A DNA stretch of 64,000 bases from Cycas panzhihuaensis (GCA_023213395.1 CM041465.1:37269741-37333740); one strand, 5' to 3'. Counted from the stretch's first letter, positions 45,831 through 56,761 are shown. Program-made: numbers and translations. The notes: generated by a model from the sequence alone, not told the origin.

Positions 45831-46791
45831 AGAGCTTTTATGAAGGCAGTTTCCTCTTCATCATCTTCATCTTGTTCCTTGCTACAATTTCCTACAAGTC
45901 TCTTTCCTTTTTGGATTTCGGCTCGTCTCTGAGGACATTGATACAGATAGTGTCCAGATCACCCACAGTGATAGCAAACACCAAAAACTCTACAGTTACT
46001 TGAATAATGTCCTGGTTTGCCACAATTAAAACATACCCTTGCTTCTCTGGGAGGAATGTTTCATCCTCAGGTATGGTTATCTTGTCTTCTGCCTCACGAC
46101 ATACTTTGATTGTCTAGCGTTCTGGCTCATCCTCGAGATTGACCCCTCCCTCTGGGTCCAAGATGCTGTTTGGTGACAAGGGCATCCTCAACTTTTGATG
46201 TATCTTCGTACCTTTTATTCCTTTGTTCTTGTCTCAGAAGTAGTCTCGTCAATGTATTAAGTGTCATGTTACTTATCTGGTCATTGTTGGTGATGGTATT
46301 GATTGTCACATCAAATGAATTTGGTAACTTGCTAGCTACCATTTCAACTATCTCTTGTTCATTAATTCTAGAACCTGCACTCATCAAGTCATTTCTAATA
46401 GAAATAACTTTGTGAAGAAATTCTGAAATGTTTTCGGATTCTTTCATACGTAAGTGGAGGAGGTCCTCTTTTAGTGCTATGATCCGAGCTTTGTTTTTCT
46501 GTCCATACATATTCTCAAATAGTTGCCAAACATCAGCATAAGAGTTTATATTTTCCACATAGACAAGTAGAGGGTCTGAAATTGAGAGTTTTAATGTAAT
46601 TAAAGCGGCATTGTCCCTTTCTTCCCAACTAGGAAATTTCAAGTCATTTTCATCAGGCTTTTCTCTTTTCCAGTTGCAATTTTCCAAGCGTTTTTAGCCC
46701 TAAGAAGGGTTTCTATCTTAATCTTCCATACATGATAATTTGAGGAAGTTAATTTATCTTGCTTGAACAAGGTCAAGACTGAAGAGGCCAT
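45831..46791 (-). pseudogene. copia gag (C)
   Basis: Gag starts at ATG 46789-46791 (MASSVLTLFKQDKL), close to the B gag start. A one-base frameshift near 46680 leads into a 186-codon piece with WEERDNAALITLKLSISDPL, ARIIALKEDLLHLRMKES and VSIRNDLMSAG, ending near a basic GPRGRGQSRG stretch. Zinc-knuckle remnants lie near 45960-46040. Confidence 0.82.
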
Positions 46792-47499
46792 CAATAGACA
46801 CAGATAGGATTATCAATAAGTGCAGATAGGGTTTTGAACAGAGGCTGTCCGTATAGTCGTACAGAATTCCGTACAAAATTGAAGGTGTACGGAATTGGAT
46901 GAGAGTGGACTCAAATGAAAGGTCTTTTCGTGGGGATTCCAAAACTGGTACTAGATTTCAAAGATTCATTCTGAGTTGAGAGAAATCTGGCTTAGAAACA
47001 AATAATGGGCGGCTAGGGTTTTTGCTTCAAATGCAAAAATCTCTTCGAACAAGCTGAAATAATCACAATAAATGCTCTTCAAACTTTGTTTACAGGTTGA
47101 TAAGGAGTATTGATCACTGTTTACCTGGATTTTTGAAGAAAATTGAAAAGAAAAACGAGTTTTTGTCTCCAAACCCGTGCGGCTGTTCAACAGGGGAAAT
47201 GACCTAAAAAACGGAGTCGGATGCACTCGAGCCAGTTGAGAGAAGTGATCAGCGTGTTAAGACGAGTCTCCAAACCAAAGTTGAGCTTAATCTGAGATGG
47301 TCAAAAAATCTGTGACCATACAGGTCCATACAGATCCGTACGGAAGAAAATTTCTTGCAGATGACTCCTTCTTCAGATGAAAAAATGAACTCCTCTTCTA
47401 ATCCTTGAGTCTTGCGTTGACTCCATCACAGAATGACTTAAGAAAGTCTAAGCAGTCTTCAGAGAAGAAAAAAAAACTAGCCAGGCAACCTGATAGGCT

Positions 47500-47512
47500 T
47501 GCTTTGATACCA
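47500..47512 (-). other. primer-binding site of copia C
   Basis: The minus strand reads TGGTATCAAAGCA directly inside the 5' LTR, near the tRNA-iMet type TGGTATCAGAGC. Confidence 0.8.
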
Positions 47513-47709
47513 TGTAGAACACCCTAATGCACAATCAATCTAAGACAGTTCCTTGATTGATATCATGTATTGAGTACATATATATACAAGTTGTACAATG
47601 TAACCAACTCTTGAACAAGTGACACGTGTCTTACATGTCTACATATACATAAAAGGTGAATGTGACCCTCAAGTTTTTATAATCCTAGATGAAACATTAT
47701 ATCCTAACA
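47513..47709 (-). repeat. 5' LTR of copia C
   Basis: TGTAGAACACCC..TATCCTAACA, followed by GTTCT, the right target duplication. Contains a TATATATACAAG box. Confidence 0.92.
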
Positions 47710-47861
47710 GTTCTGTACGCCTCTTGTAAATGATATTTATCTCCTCTAATTTTCTTTAATGAGTGCTCCTCTTCATTGATTCAATCTAAAGATTAATGTC
47801 TTCACCTGATTTTGGCTTCCCTCAACTAAGACTTCCTCTGTCAGACAAAGTAGATAACCTA

Positions 47862-47872
47862 CTTTTATACCA
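47862..47872 (-). other. primer-binding site of copia B
   Basis: The minus strand reads TGGTATAAAAG next to the 5' LTR, a degraded tRNA-iMet-type site. Confidence 0.65.
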
Positions 47873-48059
47873 TGTTAAGATATTAACATAGATTGGAGAA
47901 GAACTTGTGTTTTTATTATGAGAGATGAACTCTATATATACAAAATGAAATTGTAACCACCATGTATCTGGATAAAGCGTGGCATACACATGTTTATGTT
48001 ACATGAATAGATGTTTAAATGAATCTTAATCTTCCTAGATAAAGCATTATATTCTAACC
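47873..48059 (-). repeat. 5' LTR of copia B
   Basis: TGTTAAGATATTAACA..TTCTAACC, terminal A changed to C. Same length (187 bp) as its partner at 37753-37939. Confidence 0.9.
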
Positions 48060-48660
48060 AAGGATGAAATTGCCTTAGTCTTTATTCATATGATTGTAGA
48101 TTCAAATGTTGATCAAAATAGTGCTTGTGCTCGTACCTCTATAGAAGCTTGGGATACTTTGATTTTATTGTATGCAAGACGAGATGATGCTCACATTGTA
48201 ATGACTAAGGCCAAGTTGCTTACATTAAGATATGTTGAACCTATGATTGCTTTTTTATCTTCTATTAAAGAAATCAGTAATGAGTTAACTACACTTGGCA
48301 AACCAACTTCTAATAAAGGCCTTGTTACTGTCACTCTTCATGAACTTTCGAGGGAGTACATTGGCTTCATCTCATCAGTTATAGGAGATACTACACTTGG
48401 CTCAATGACTTTCAACCAACTTGAAAGTCTTCTACTGTGGGAGGAGTAAATCTACTAATAGCAGGGTGAACATTCTACTTTTGGATCTTTCATGGGCAAA
48501 TACAAAGGCAAGTAGAATCCCAAATAAAATCTTCACAAATAGTTTGGGAACATGATTATTCGCACATCAAAAACCACTATCACGTGTCATTATTGTGGCA
48601 AGATGGGCCACATTGCACCTGAGTGTCAGAAAAGACAATTTGACATGCAACAACAGCGGC
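48060..48660 (+). pseudogene. copia gag, 3' part (composite A2)
   Basis: Continues gag after insertion B: ARTSIEAWDTLILLYARRDD, MTKAKLLTLRYVEP, IKEISNELTTLGKP and MTFNQLESLLLWEE, then a stop at 48447. A CCHC knuckle, CHYCGKMGHIAPEC, follows at about 48586-48627 in another frame. Gag packages the element RNA. Confidence 0.85.
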
Positions 48661-48839
48661 GATTCTAGCAACTAAGGCAACAACAACCAAGATAGTAGTA
48701 GAGTTAGCAGTAGCAACAACCCCTTAGACCAAATCGAGGTAGATTTCAAGGAGGTCATAAAGAAAGCGGGGGATATAAAGGTGGCAATCAACGACACACC
48801 AATCAATTTGTCACTAATGACAAACTATTTTATGTTTAT

Positions 48840-50484
48840 CATAACTCACAAAGTGATAGCACATGGATTATTGTTTTAGGAGTATCTCGACACATGATTG
48901 TTGATGAAGAGTTACTCTATGATATTAAAGGAGGAAGAGGGCAAACGATTACTTTTGGCAACAATGAGACAGTTCAGATATCTGGAGTGGAAAAATTGCC
49001 TCCTTTCATTCTTCAGATTGCCTTTTCAGATATCTGGAGTGGAAAAATTGCCTCCTTTCATTCTTCAGATTGCCTTACTTCCACATTTTCCATAGGTGAT
49101 GCCTACTTGGCACCTTTATGCATAAAAGCCTCTTATTTGTTAGTCAACTAGATAAACAATAGATGAGCATATTGTTTAAAGGTGGTAAATGTATCGTTAG
49201 TGACAAGAATGATCAAGTGGTTGCCATTGGTCATGAGGACCATGGCCTTCACAAATTGAATGCTTCAAATATTACACTTGATACTACTCTAGCATATTCT
49301 GTTACTCAATTTATGACCAATGAGCAACTTTGGCATAACGGGTTAGACCACTTGAGCCTAGAAAACATCAAAATGATGTTCAACAAAAACATGGTGTTTG
49401 GGCTTCCAGAGACATTAACATCAAAATGTCTTTGTAAAACATGCATAATGGGGAAATAACATCGTGAGCCTTTTCCTAAAGATAAAGCATGGCATGCATC
49501 TCAACCCTTGCAACTGGTTCATACTGACTTATGTGGACCCATGTCCCCACCATCACTTAGAGGAGCTTTATACTACATCACCTTCACTAATGACTTTTCA
49601 CAGAAAGTTTAGGTTTACTTCATCAAATACAAATATGAGGCATTAGAGAAATTCAAAGAATTCAAACTTGAGGTTGAAAATGAGTTAGATTCTTCAATTA
49701 AAATGTTGAGATCTGACAATGGAGATGAATTTACCTCAAGAGAGTTCAATCAGTTCTGCAAAGACCATGAAATTAAAAGAGAACTCACTGTTCCACACAC
49801 ACCTCAACAAAATGGTGTATTTGAGAGGATGAATAGGACTTTGGCAAACAAAGCCAAAACTATGATGCATGCAAAAGAGCTTCCTCTTTCCAATTGGGCA
49901 GAAACATCGCACACAACAACATATATAGCCAATAGGAGCCTACTGCTGCAGTCACTGATATAACACTAGAGGAGACTCAGTTTGGCAAAAAGCCAATCGT
50001 AAGCCATTTGCGTACTTTTGGGCTCACTACGTATATGCATGTTCCCCAACAACAAAGAAAGAAATTGGATGGTAATAGTCTCAAATGTATTTTCATTCGT
50101 TACTCTATTATCCATAAAGCATATAGAGTGTATGATCCCATTGCCAAGAAAATGCATATATCTAGAGATCTGATCTTTGCTGAGGACAATGAGGAGTTGG
50201 AACCAACATTCATCCATCCTCCTCTTGACAAAGGTAAGCAACTTGCTGAGGACTTCCTGCCCTTACAATCTTCCACACCATGTTCATTTTCTGTTCCTGT
50301 TGCTTTTTCGACTACTTCAACTCCATCTTCATTAATAGCTCCACTTGACCCTGGTAGCCCTTCTATTGATCAACCATTACAGGCCGAAGATATTGATGTT
50401 CAAGTTACATCCGTGAAGAAGCTATCCAAATGGTACACTTCTATAGTACAAGACAATCAAATCATAGAAAGAAAACATTCATAA
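48840..50484 (+). pseudogene. copia protease-integrase (composite A2)
   Basis: The protease site reads IIVLGVSRHMIV, with the DSG triad lost. A 52-bp tandem duplication (48975-49078) shifts its frame. GAG-pre-integrase has LWHNGLDHLSLENI and CLCKTCIMGK. The integrase core has D in VHTDLCGP, D in LRSDNGDEFTS and E in PQQNGVFERMNRT, but stops at 49457 and in the WVYF region break it. A linker of 158 codons (50008-50484) leads toward RT. Confidence 0.85.
48975..49078 (+). repeat. 52-bp tandem duplication in the protease region
   Basis: Two adjacent copies starting CAGATATCTGGAGTGG at 48975 and 49027, nearly identical. Fifty-two is not a multiple of three, so the duplication itself breaks the protease frame. 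Confidence 0.92.
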
Positions 50485-50487
50485 AAA

Positions 50488-51212
50488 ATGAGGCAACAAT
50501 CAATCAACTATGCACTTATGGCTAAAGTGTTTTGTATAGATGAGCCTTCCACTTTTGAGGAGGCATGTAAAAGTGAAAAGTGCAAAGCTGCCATGGATGA
50601 AGAAATCAACGTTACATGTCTCAACCCAATCAGACACACTGGAATGCAGCCAAACGCATACTTAAGTACATCAAAGGCACCTTGCAGCAAGGCCTTGAGT
50701 ATGCACATAATGAGAACTTCACTCTGGAAGGGTTCTCAGATTCTGATTGGGCAGGTTGCCAAGATAGCAGGAGATCAACCTCGGGATACCGTTTTTCCCT
50801 TGGTTCAGCAGTTGTTTCGTGGAGTTGCAAGAAGCAACCCAATGTTACCTTGTCCTCCAAAGCAGTAGTACAAAGTTGCAACAGTAGCGGTTGTGAGGCT
50901 ATCTGGCTATGACAGATTCTTGGGGAACTGGGACTTGAGCAGGGTCACCCCACCAGGATACATTGCGACAATCAAAGTGTGCTCAAGTTAGCTAAGAATC
51001 CAGTTTTTCATGCGCAAACAAAACACATCGAGGTTCACCATTACTTCATCAGAGAGCATGTGCAGAATGGTGAGATCAACCTCCAGTACAGACCTACAGA
51101 AGAGCAGACAGGAGACATCTTTACCAAGCCTCTTGGTAGAGAAAAGTTTGTAAAATTCAAAGATGGTCTTAGTGTCCGACTTAACATTGTAAACAGTAAG
51201 GGGGGGTGTTAA
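50488..51212 (+). pseudogene. copia RT remnant joined to RNase H (composite A2)
   Basis: The RT start (INYALMAKVF, PSTFEEACKSEKCKAAMDEE) runs to about 50609 and is followed at once by RYMSQPNQTHWNAAKRILKY, the RNase H entry. The whole RT catalytic core between these landmarks is missing. RNase H then shows SDWAGCQDSRRSTSGY, CDNQSVLKLAKNPVFHAQTK and IFTKPLGREKFV, with a frameshift and a stop (W/L-stop near 50910). It closely resembles A1 at 90-690. Confidence 0.88.
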
Positions 51213-51754
51213 ACCTTATGTTTACATGTTAAGATATTGTACTTTAATTTTCATGTAATATGTGTACTTTTTACTTTAGGGGTGACTTATCACTTAAGTG
51301 ATAAAGTGCACACCCACATTCTTTCTAGTGACACAACGTTGTCACTAAAGGGTCAAATGGACCCTCATGCATTTTTGCTCACATGAGAGCTCAAAAGGAC
51401 ACATGTCCAACATGCAAAGCATGTATCTTGGATGTTTGACACTTGTCAAACATCCAAGGCCTTAGGTCTCTTATCTCACTCTATATAATGAGACCTCTTC
51501 TCATTGTCTCATAAGAGAGTTGGAGTCAGACTTATGTCGGTTTGCTAATCAAACTGTTCATTCTTTGGAGGTTGGACCAATTCCAACTCCACATATTGGG
51601 TATCATTTTCTCTTGCTCCTTCATTTGTGCTTTGTCTCTTTGCTCTGTATTTTCCTTGAAATTATTATACTTGTTTGTATTTGTGCAACCAGAACTAGAG
51701 TGATCCTAGTTTCTAGATCTTGGGACTGTTGAGGCCATCTAGCCTCTTTTCACA
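51207..51754 (+). repeat. 3' LTR of the composite copia element (A1 type)
   Basis: Begins TGTTAAACC after GGGGGG and ends TTTTCACA. Very similar to the A1 LTR with two larger indels (for example the CATGAGAGCTCAAAAGGACA insertion near 51380). Confidence 0.88.
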
Positions 51755-51849
51755 CATGGGAGACCATATGCAATAGATTAAATCCTCCAAGAATCTATTG
51801 AGTACCATAGGGGAAAGAGTCACCAATACAGGGTTGATTGCATCTAATT

Positions 51850-52370
51850 CGAAGATTTTCCCAAAATCATATGAGAGTTTTTAATTGGTTTAACAATTGC
51901 TAAGAACCATAATCACCTTTAATGAACCTGAGGTATCGATGCTACAACATGACTAGTTGTTAAAGGAAAACAATGAAGGAGAGATGTTTCGTGCATTTGC
52001 AATGGAGTCTAAAGGGAAGAAGCCCTTTGTTCCAAAGAAGATGTTGCTCCTATGAAACAAAATACAAGGAGAGTTCTAAACGACCGAACAAGTCAAAAGT
52101 GTGTTATTACTGTGGCAAACCCAAACATTTTAAGAAAAGTCATAGGAAGTTGTAATTTGATCAATAGAAATAGTATGATCATATAAAACAACAGAAGAAG
52201 AAGTAGCAATCCAGTCATTTCTCTAGTCATTCTTCAGAAAGTAGTGAAAAAGGGCAATCAAGCTTTCATTACATCATCTCAACTGAGCCATGGTTCAGCC
52301 TAGTACATTGATTCAGGTATCGTGAGACATATGACAAACAAGTTGGAATGGTTTAGGCACATGTGATAGG
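51850..52370 (+). pseudogene. copia gag-protease fragment G
   Basis: A short plus-strand fragment with a zinc-knuckle-like CYYCGKPKHFKKSH (last Cys lost), a lysine-rich stretch before it, and a protease-like RHMTNKLEWF near 52340 following a degenerate IDSG. No LTR is attached. A remnant of a different copia element. Confidence 0.6.
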
Positions 52371-52668
52371 CAAAACAACAAACTGTTACTTACTTCTATC
52401 CCTTGCGGTGCTCGTTTCTCAAATAGATGCCACACAAACTGCCTCTACTATTGAAGTTGAGAGGTAAATGGTATGCTAAAAGAACACCATCAGTGAACAC
52501 TCAACTAGGCAAGTTCTCGTAATCGAATTAGGTGACTAGTCCTCCAATAGAATGCTACACTGCAAAGTAGTATTGACTCCACTTTCAACAGATTGTCTTC
52601 CCCGGCATTCTAATGCTCTGAATTTACTCGATGTCTTAGATCCTCTATTCCTAGATTCTTCTTGAATT
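52371..52668. other. unassigned segment, probable leader of element K
   Basis: No ORF of note. It lies on the inner side of the minus-strand PBS at 52669-52681, so it may be the leader of the element whose LTR follows. Confidence 0.4.
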
Positions 52669-52681
52669 GGCTCTGATACCA
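52669..52681 (-). other. primer-binding site of element K
   Basis: The minus strand reads TGGTATCAGAGCC, a perfect match to the common plant tRNA-iMet-type PBS. Confidence 0.75.
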
Positions 52682-52682
52682 C

Positions 52683-53085
52683 TTCTGGCGAAGCCCATAG
52701 ATTTTACACAACAAATACTATAATTCACATAATACATTCCTCAACTAGCACCATATATAAAATAAATTTCTAGTAATAACTCATAATCATACTAGATAAT
52801 AGCATTTGAATAGAATAATAGCAAATAACATCAAATGAGATTACAATAGTAATTGCCCTCTTCGAGGTGAGGGTTTCCTCCCACTTGGCACAACAATGCC
52901 CTAATGGCTGTAGGCCATTATTTCAGATTGGATAATAAATTCTCCAAGATGATTTACAAATCAATAATGTTCCCTATTTATAGCCTTATTTTAACTCTCT
53001 CTCTAAAAATCAACTTCTTCTCTCTTCTTAAAACACAGACTTCACCTTAATGATATTCTTCGTATTCTCCAAAGAAATCAACTTA
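52683..53085 (-). repeat. 5' LTR of element K (truncated or solo, boundaries approximate)
   Basis: Lies on the outer side of the PBS and has promoter-like content on the minus strand (GGCTATAAATAGGG near 52977). It starts within a few bases of 52683; the outer end abuts gypsy RT coding sequence of J near 53085. No partner LTR is seen. Confidence 0.5.
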
Positions 53086-54550
53086 GCATAAATTAGTAAT
53101 GCATCAAATGATGTGTCCTAGGTGTTGTATTTGGGTTTATCCAAACTTGCATTTGGAGAGTTTGGCATAAAGTTGATATTGTGCAAGGATTTACAAAATC
53201 GTTTCTAGGTGATGGAGGTGTTGGGCTAGGTTGGAGCTATAAACAAGTATATCATCAAAAAAACCTATCACACAATTTTGGAGGTGGGGTGCAAAAATTT
53301 TATTCATAGAGTGCTTGGCAAAGACCAAAGGGCATAACTCAAAATTCAAAATGGGCATGATGGGTACAAAAGGTTGATTTATGGCAATCATTGGGAGTGT
53401 TGTGAATTTGATAACATCCTGATTAGAGGTCTAGTTTTGGAAACACAAACACACCATGGATTTCGTCTAGCATATCATCAATTTGGCGGTTGGGAATTTG
53501 TCTTCAATTGTAGTTTTATTTAGTTATCTATAATCAACGCATAAGCAGAAAGAACCATCTTTTTTGCAGACAAAAATAATGGGGGCAACATATGGGCTTT
53601 TACTTGGTTGGATGACACCTATGTCAAGGAGTCCTGAAATAGTTCTTTTCAATTTCATTCTTTTTGAAGTAGGTGTTCTTATAAGGTTTAAGGCTAACAA
53701 GATTGTGGGGGTTCTTGAACTCAATGGTATGTTCAAAGCCATAGTTAGGTTGGGCGGGGGGTGGGTGGCGTCCAAAAGGAAGAGGAGCGAAGACAAATTG
53801 GTATTGGGTGAAGAACCATTGAATGTCAGGGTGAGTGGAAGGTGGAGCTTCGATATTATCGAGACGAACTATGAATCCTAAGGTATTGTTTAGTTGTTTA
53901 TGCATTTGGTTAGGGAGATAAGTTTATTAGGAGATGGTTGAATGCCATGGAGCTTATGGGTTTGCTCGCTATGGTCTTTGAAAAAAGTGAAGGGATTGGT
54001 AGGGGAATTGTTTGTATTACAAGTGCCAAGAGTTTGTAATGATTGGACTCCTAGGATGGCATTTGATCCCCTGATAGAAAGGGCAGAAAAGTATGAAACG
54101 AAGTGATATGTGCCTATTTGAATGTGAAGGGTTTTTTATTGACCCTGCCAAATGTAGAGTGTGATAGCAAAGTAAGGAGTAGGTGAAGCTAGTTTTTGGG
54201 ACAATATATAAGCCTAACTAACAGGTGACACCAATGCCAATAAAGTTGAGTGATACATCACTATTAATGAGGATTGTTATTGGGGTTTTATGGAGTGTAC
54301 CTTTGACTCTTGAGGTTTAGGACAGGAGATAGAGAAAACAATGACCAAGGAGACATTGGGTTTAGAGTTTGAAGGTATCTTTTGGAGGGATTCCTTGGGT
54401 AAGTCATATTCCAAGTTAGATTCATCATCTATGGGGAGTTCTGATGGATTCAGAGGAGCAGAGCAAGACGTTAGATCAAATGCATTTTGAGAAAACAAGT
54501 GATTTCCGAATGTAGGCGGTGTTGAAAAACACCAGGGAGGTATTCCCACC
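53085..54550 (-). pseudogene. gypsy protease-RT fragment J
   Basis: A minus-strand gypsy of another lineage than H and I. RT landmarks: NEIEKNYF-type, [30 protein letters not shown] and the catalytic box GFFDDILVYSSNLAQHLHHLE, then LSKCSF-like and YLGH-like remnants to 53085. A degenerate protease (ILINSDVSLNFIG for the DSGSTHNFI motif) lies near 54200. The FFDDILVYS form is typical of most plant gypsy RTs, unlike FLDDW in H and I. Frameshifts throughout. Confidence 0.8.
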
Positions 54551-54559
54551 CTTTTGATA

Positions 54560-55802
54560 GAGTTTTTGGGAAGGTGGCAAGTGCCATCACCCTACCTGCA
54601 CGTTAGTCGACATATAATTCAAAATATATAAAAAAATAACAATAATAAATGAAAATGCGTACCTTAATAAAGTGGTGTCAGCTTCTGGTGGCTATTAGGA
54701 GGCTCAAGGTGCCCTAGGGGACCTCAAAGGTGGCTTTGAAGTGCCCTAGGCGAACAGGTCTTTTAATAGCATTGGGGTTAGTCCCAACATTCTCCCCCAT
54801 AAGCCCAATGTATACGACTTCCAAATTGTCTGTGAACTTCTCGAATTTGATCTTTCCCAAAGCCATTGTGAAAATATCTGCTGTCTAATTTTCGGTGCTG
54901 CAATAAGCTAACTCGATCTCATCTACTTGTACAAGTTCCCTAATGAAGTGGTGTTGAGTCTTAATATGTTTTGCTCTACCATGGAATACCGGATTTTTGG
55001 CCATTTGGATAGTGCTTTGATTGTCACACCAAATTCTAGTGGGACCTTTTGTTTATTTTAAAAATTCTGTAAAAGTCTTCTTAGCCATATTGATTCACAA
55101 GCTCTTGAGACTGCAACTTTATACTCTGCCTCGATTGTGGATAAGGAAACGGTATTTTGCTTCTTTGTACTCCAAGATACTGCTATTGATCCCATACTGA
55201 GTACATAACCTGTGGTAAGACTTTCTATCATTTACATCACCTGCCCAATCTGAATCTGTGTAACCAATTAACTGAAATTTGGATGTGGCTTTGTAATATA
55301 ACCCAAAATCTAGAGTCCCTTTAAGGTATGTAAGGATTCTTTTGGCAGCTTGCCAATGGGACGTCTTTGGATCTTGCATGAACATGGACACAACACTAAC
55401 TGAATATGTTATATCTGGTTGAGTAGATGTCAAATATATTAGGTTGCCAATGAGCTGTCTATAGAGAGGGATCAAACGAAGTCGAGTCATCTGTCTTAGA
55501 AAGTTTGATTCCAATTTCTGTTGGTATTGTCAATGGTTTGCAATTTGTCATTCTGAATCTTTGTAGTAGATCCAATATATATTTGCGTTGAGAGATGAAG
55601 ATTTCTTGTTTGTCCTGCCAGACTTCCAATCCTAGGAAGTAATGCATGAGGCCTAAGTCTGTCATCTCAAATTCCTTACACATAGCATCTTTAAACTAAT
55701 GTAAAAGATGGGAGTTGTTTCCGGTATAAATTAAATCATCCACATAGAGACCTACAATCAAGATTGAAGTTTCCTTGATTTGAGTGTATAAGTTTGGATC
55801 TG
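54560..55802 (-). mobile_element. Ty1/copia element F, 5' truncated by H3
   Basis: The left end carries a 3' LTR ending GTCCCAACA at 54789, next to a minus-strand polypurine tract (plus strand TTCTCCCCCATA). RNase H and the RT C-terminal half follow rightward and are cut at 55802 by the LTR of gypsy H3. The LTR left boundary is uncertain (about 54555-54605). Confidence 0.75.
54800..55802 (-). pseudogene. copia RT-RNase H (F)
   Basis: RT: LIVGLYVDDLIYTGN with the YVDD box intact, FEMTDLGLMHYFLGLEV, ISQRKYILDLLQRFRM and YRQLIGNLIYLTSTQPD. RNase [38 protein letters not shown] and later pieces in other frames. Frameshifts near 55470 and 55180. The sequence style differs from B, C and D, so it is a separate copia lineage. 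Confidence 0.82.
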
Positions 55803-56627
55803 TGTTGGGGTATGAAGTGATCCTATGGCTGTGGGAAGACCAGAGGTAGGTCAGGTAACCTGAGATGTGCAGGTACGGACCGTACAGTGGTACGCATGAG
55901 GCAAAATGGCGAAGAAATCAACATTCTAGGTACGTATGATGTGCACGCACTGAACGGTACGATGACGTAGACGCATCATGAAGGAACTAATCGAATGGAA
56001 GCGGTACGCACGACTCAAAGGGACCAGTGAAGGCCTGTGGAAGTCGCTGTGATGTACGCATTTTATCGTACGGATCCAAAGAGTCATTAATTAAGTGCCT
56101 AACAAGTGATTAATGAAAGGGTACGTATACCTGAAGGGGTACGGTTATGACAGGCAGTCATAACCCTTTAGCCAAAAGGTACCAACAAGAGTACTTAAGG
56201 AGGTACGCATGAATCACCAAGTGAGGGTGAGAGTCGACTATCAAAGGTACGCAAAGGTACGAAAGCCAGCACGTATGACAGCCAGTTGGAGCAACATTGA
56301 ATGATAAGTACCATCTGGGGTACACATGTGTAACAGAAGGAATGTATGCTGCTGGAATGCAGCCTCTGTGTAATTAAACTAATTACTTAATAAAAGGAAG
56401 AGTTACGTGCAAAGTTGTGTATTCTTCGTGTTGTGATGATGAAATGCTAAGTATATGTTGATTTTTGTACTGTTGTGTACCATTGTGGTATAATTCTGTG
56501 AAATATATGTGGAATGTATGTGAATAACCATGTTGACAGTATCCTGAACTAGACTATAGCACTGTGTAACCTTGACAAGTGTGAGGGTATCTTATAAGTG
56601 TAATAAGACACCTTAATAAAGTCAACA
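55803..56627 (+). repeat. 5' LTR of H3
   Basis: Begins TGTTGGGGTATG and ends GTCAACA. It shares the H2 LTR framework, including the inverted repeat at about 56130-56173 and the TAGACTATAGC block near the end, with many substitutions. Confidence 0.88.
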
Positions 56628-56628
56628 T

Positions 56629-56641
56629 TGGTTCCGTTGCC
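56629..56641 (+). other. primer-binding site of H3 (tRNA-Glu)
   Basis: TGGTTCCGTTGCC, one base beyond the LTR end. It is exactly complementary to the 13-nt 3' end of plant tRNA-Glu as known (GGCAACGGAACCA). Confidence 0.8.
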
Positions 56642-56761
56642 TACGTCCGTTGAGGAGGGACAGGGCCTAGGAGTTTCAAAGAAAGGAATGTGTAAAGGCG
56701 AGGACCCACGGGCCAGTTGTGATGGCGGTGTAACTAAGCCACCGTGACCTGGGACCTTCCA

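Larger units (their letters stand above)
42575..47709 (-). mobile_element. Ty1/copia element C, innermost insertion
   Basis: Minus-strand element with 197-bp LTRs (42575-42771, 47513-47709) and a perfect GTTCT duplication (42570-42574 and 47710-47714). By eye the LTRs differ at about 11 positions, fewer than in B, in line with later insertion. PBS, gag, protease, integrase, RT and RNase H are all recognisable. It is less decayed than B and D but still has frameshifts and stops. Confidence 0.93.
37753..48059 (-). mobile_element. Ty1/copia element B, inserted in A2 gag, itself split by C
   Basis: Minus-strand element with 187-bp LTRs (37753-37939 and 47873-48059) and a near-perfect target duplication (AAAGA at 37748-37752, AAGGA at 48060-48064). 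By eye the LTRs differ at about 16 positions. PBS, leader, gag, protease, integrase, RT and RNase H follow in copia order on the minus strand. Copia C lies in the leader. Many stops; non-functional. Confidence 0.9.
34489..51754 (+). mobile_element. composite Ty1/copia element A2 (plus strand), interrupted by B and C
   Basis: A plus-strand unit made of an LTR plus PBS (34489-35049), leader, gag split by element B (37514-37752 and 48060-48450), protease and integrase to 50484, a remnant of RT, RNase H (50611-51206) and a 3' LTR (51207-51754). The two outer LTRs have nearly the same length but are far more different from each other than the 3' LTR is from A1. The flanking five bases (CTCAC and CATGG) do not match. 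It is therefore probably a fusion of two related elements rather than one insertion. Confidence 0.65.

Noticed and set aside
48120-51206. Possibility that the composite copia unit is a live gene
   Set aside because: It lacks the RT core, has a broken protease and integrase, and is split by a 10-kb insertion.
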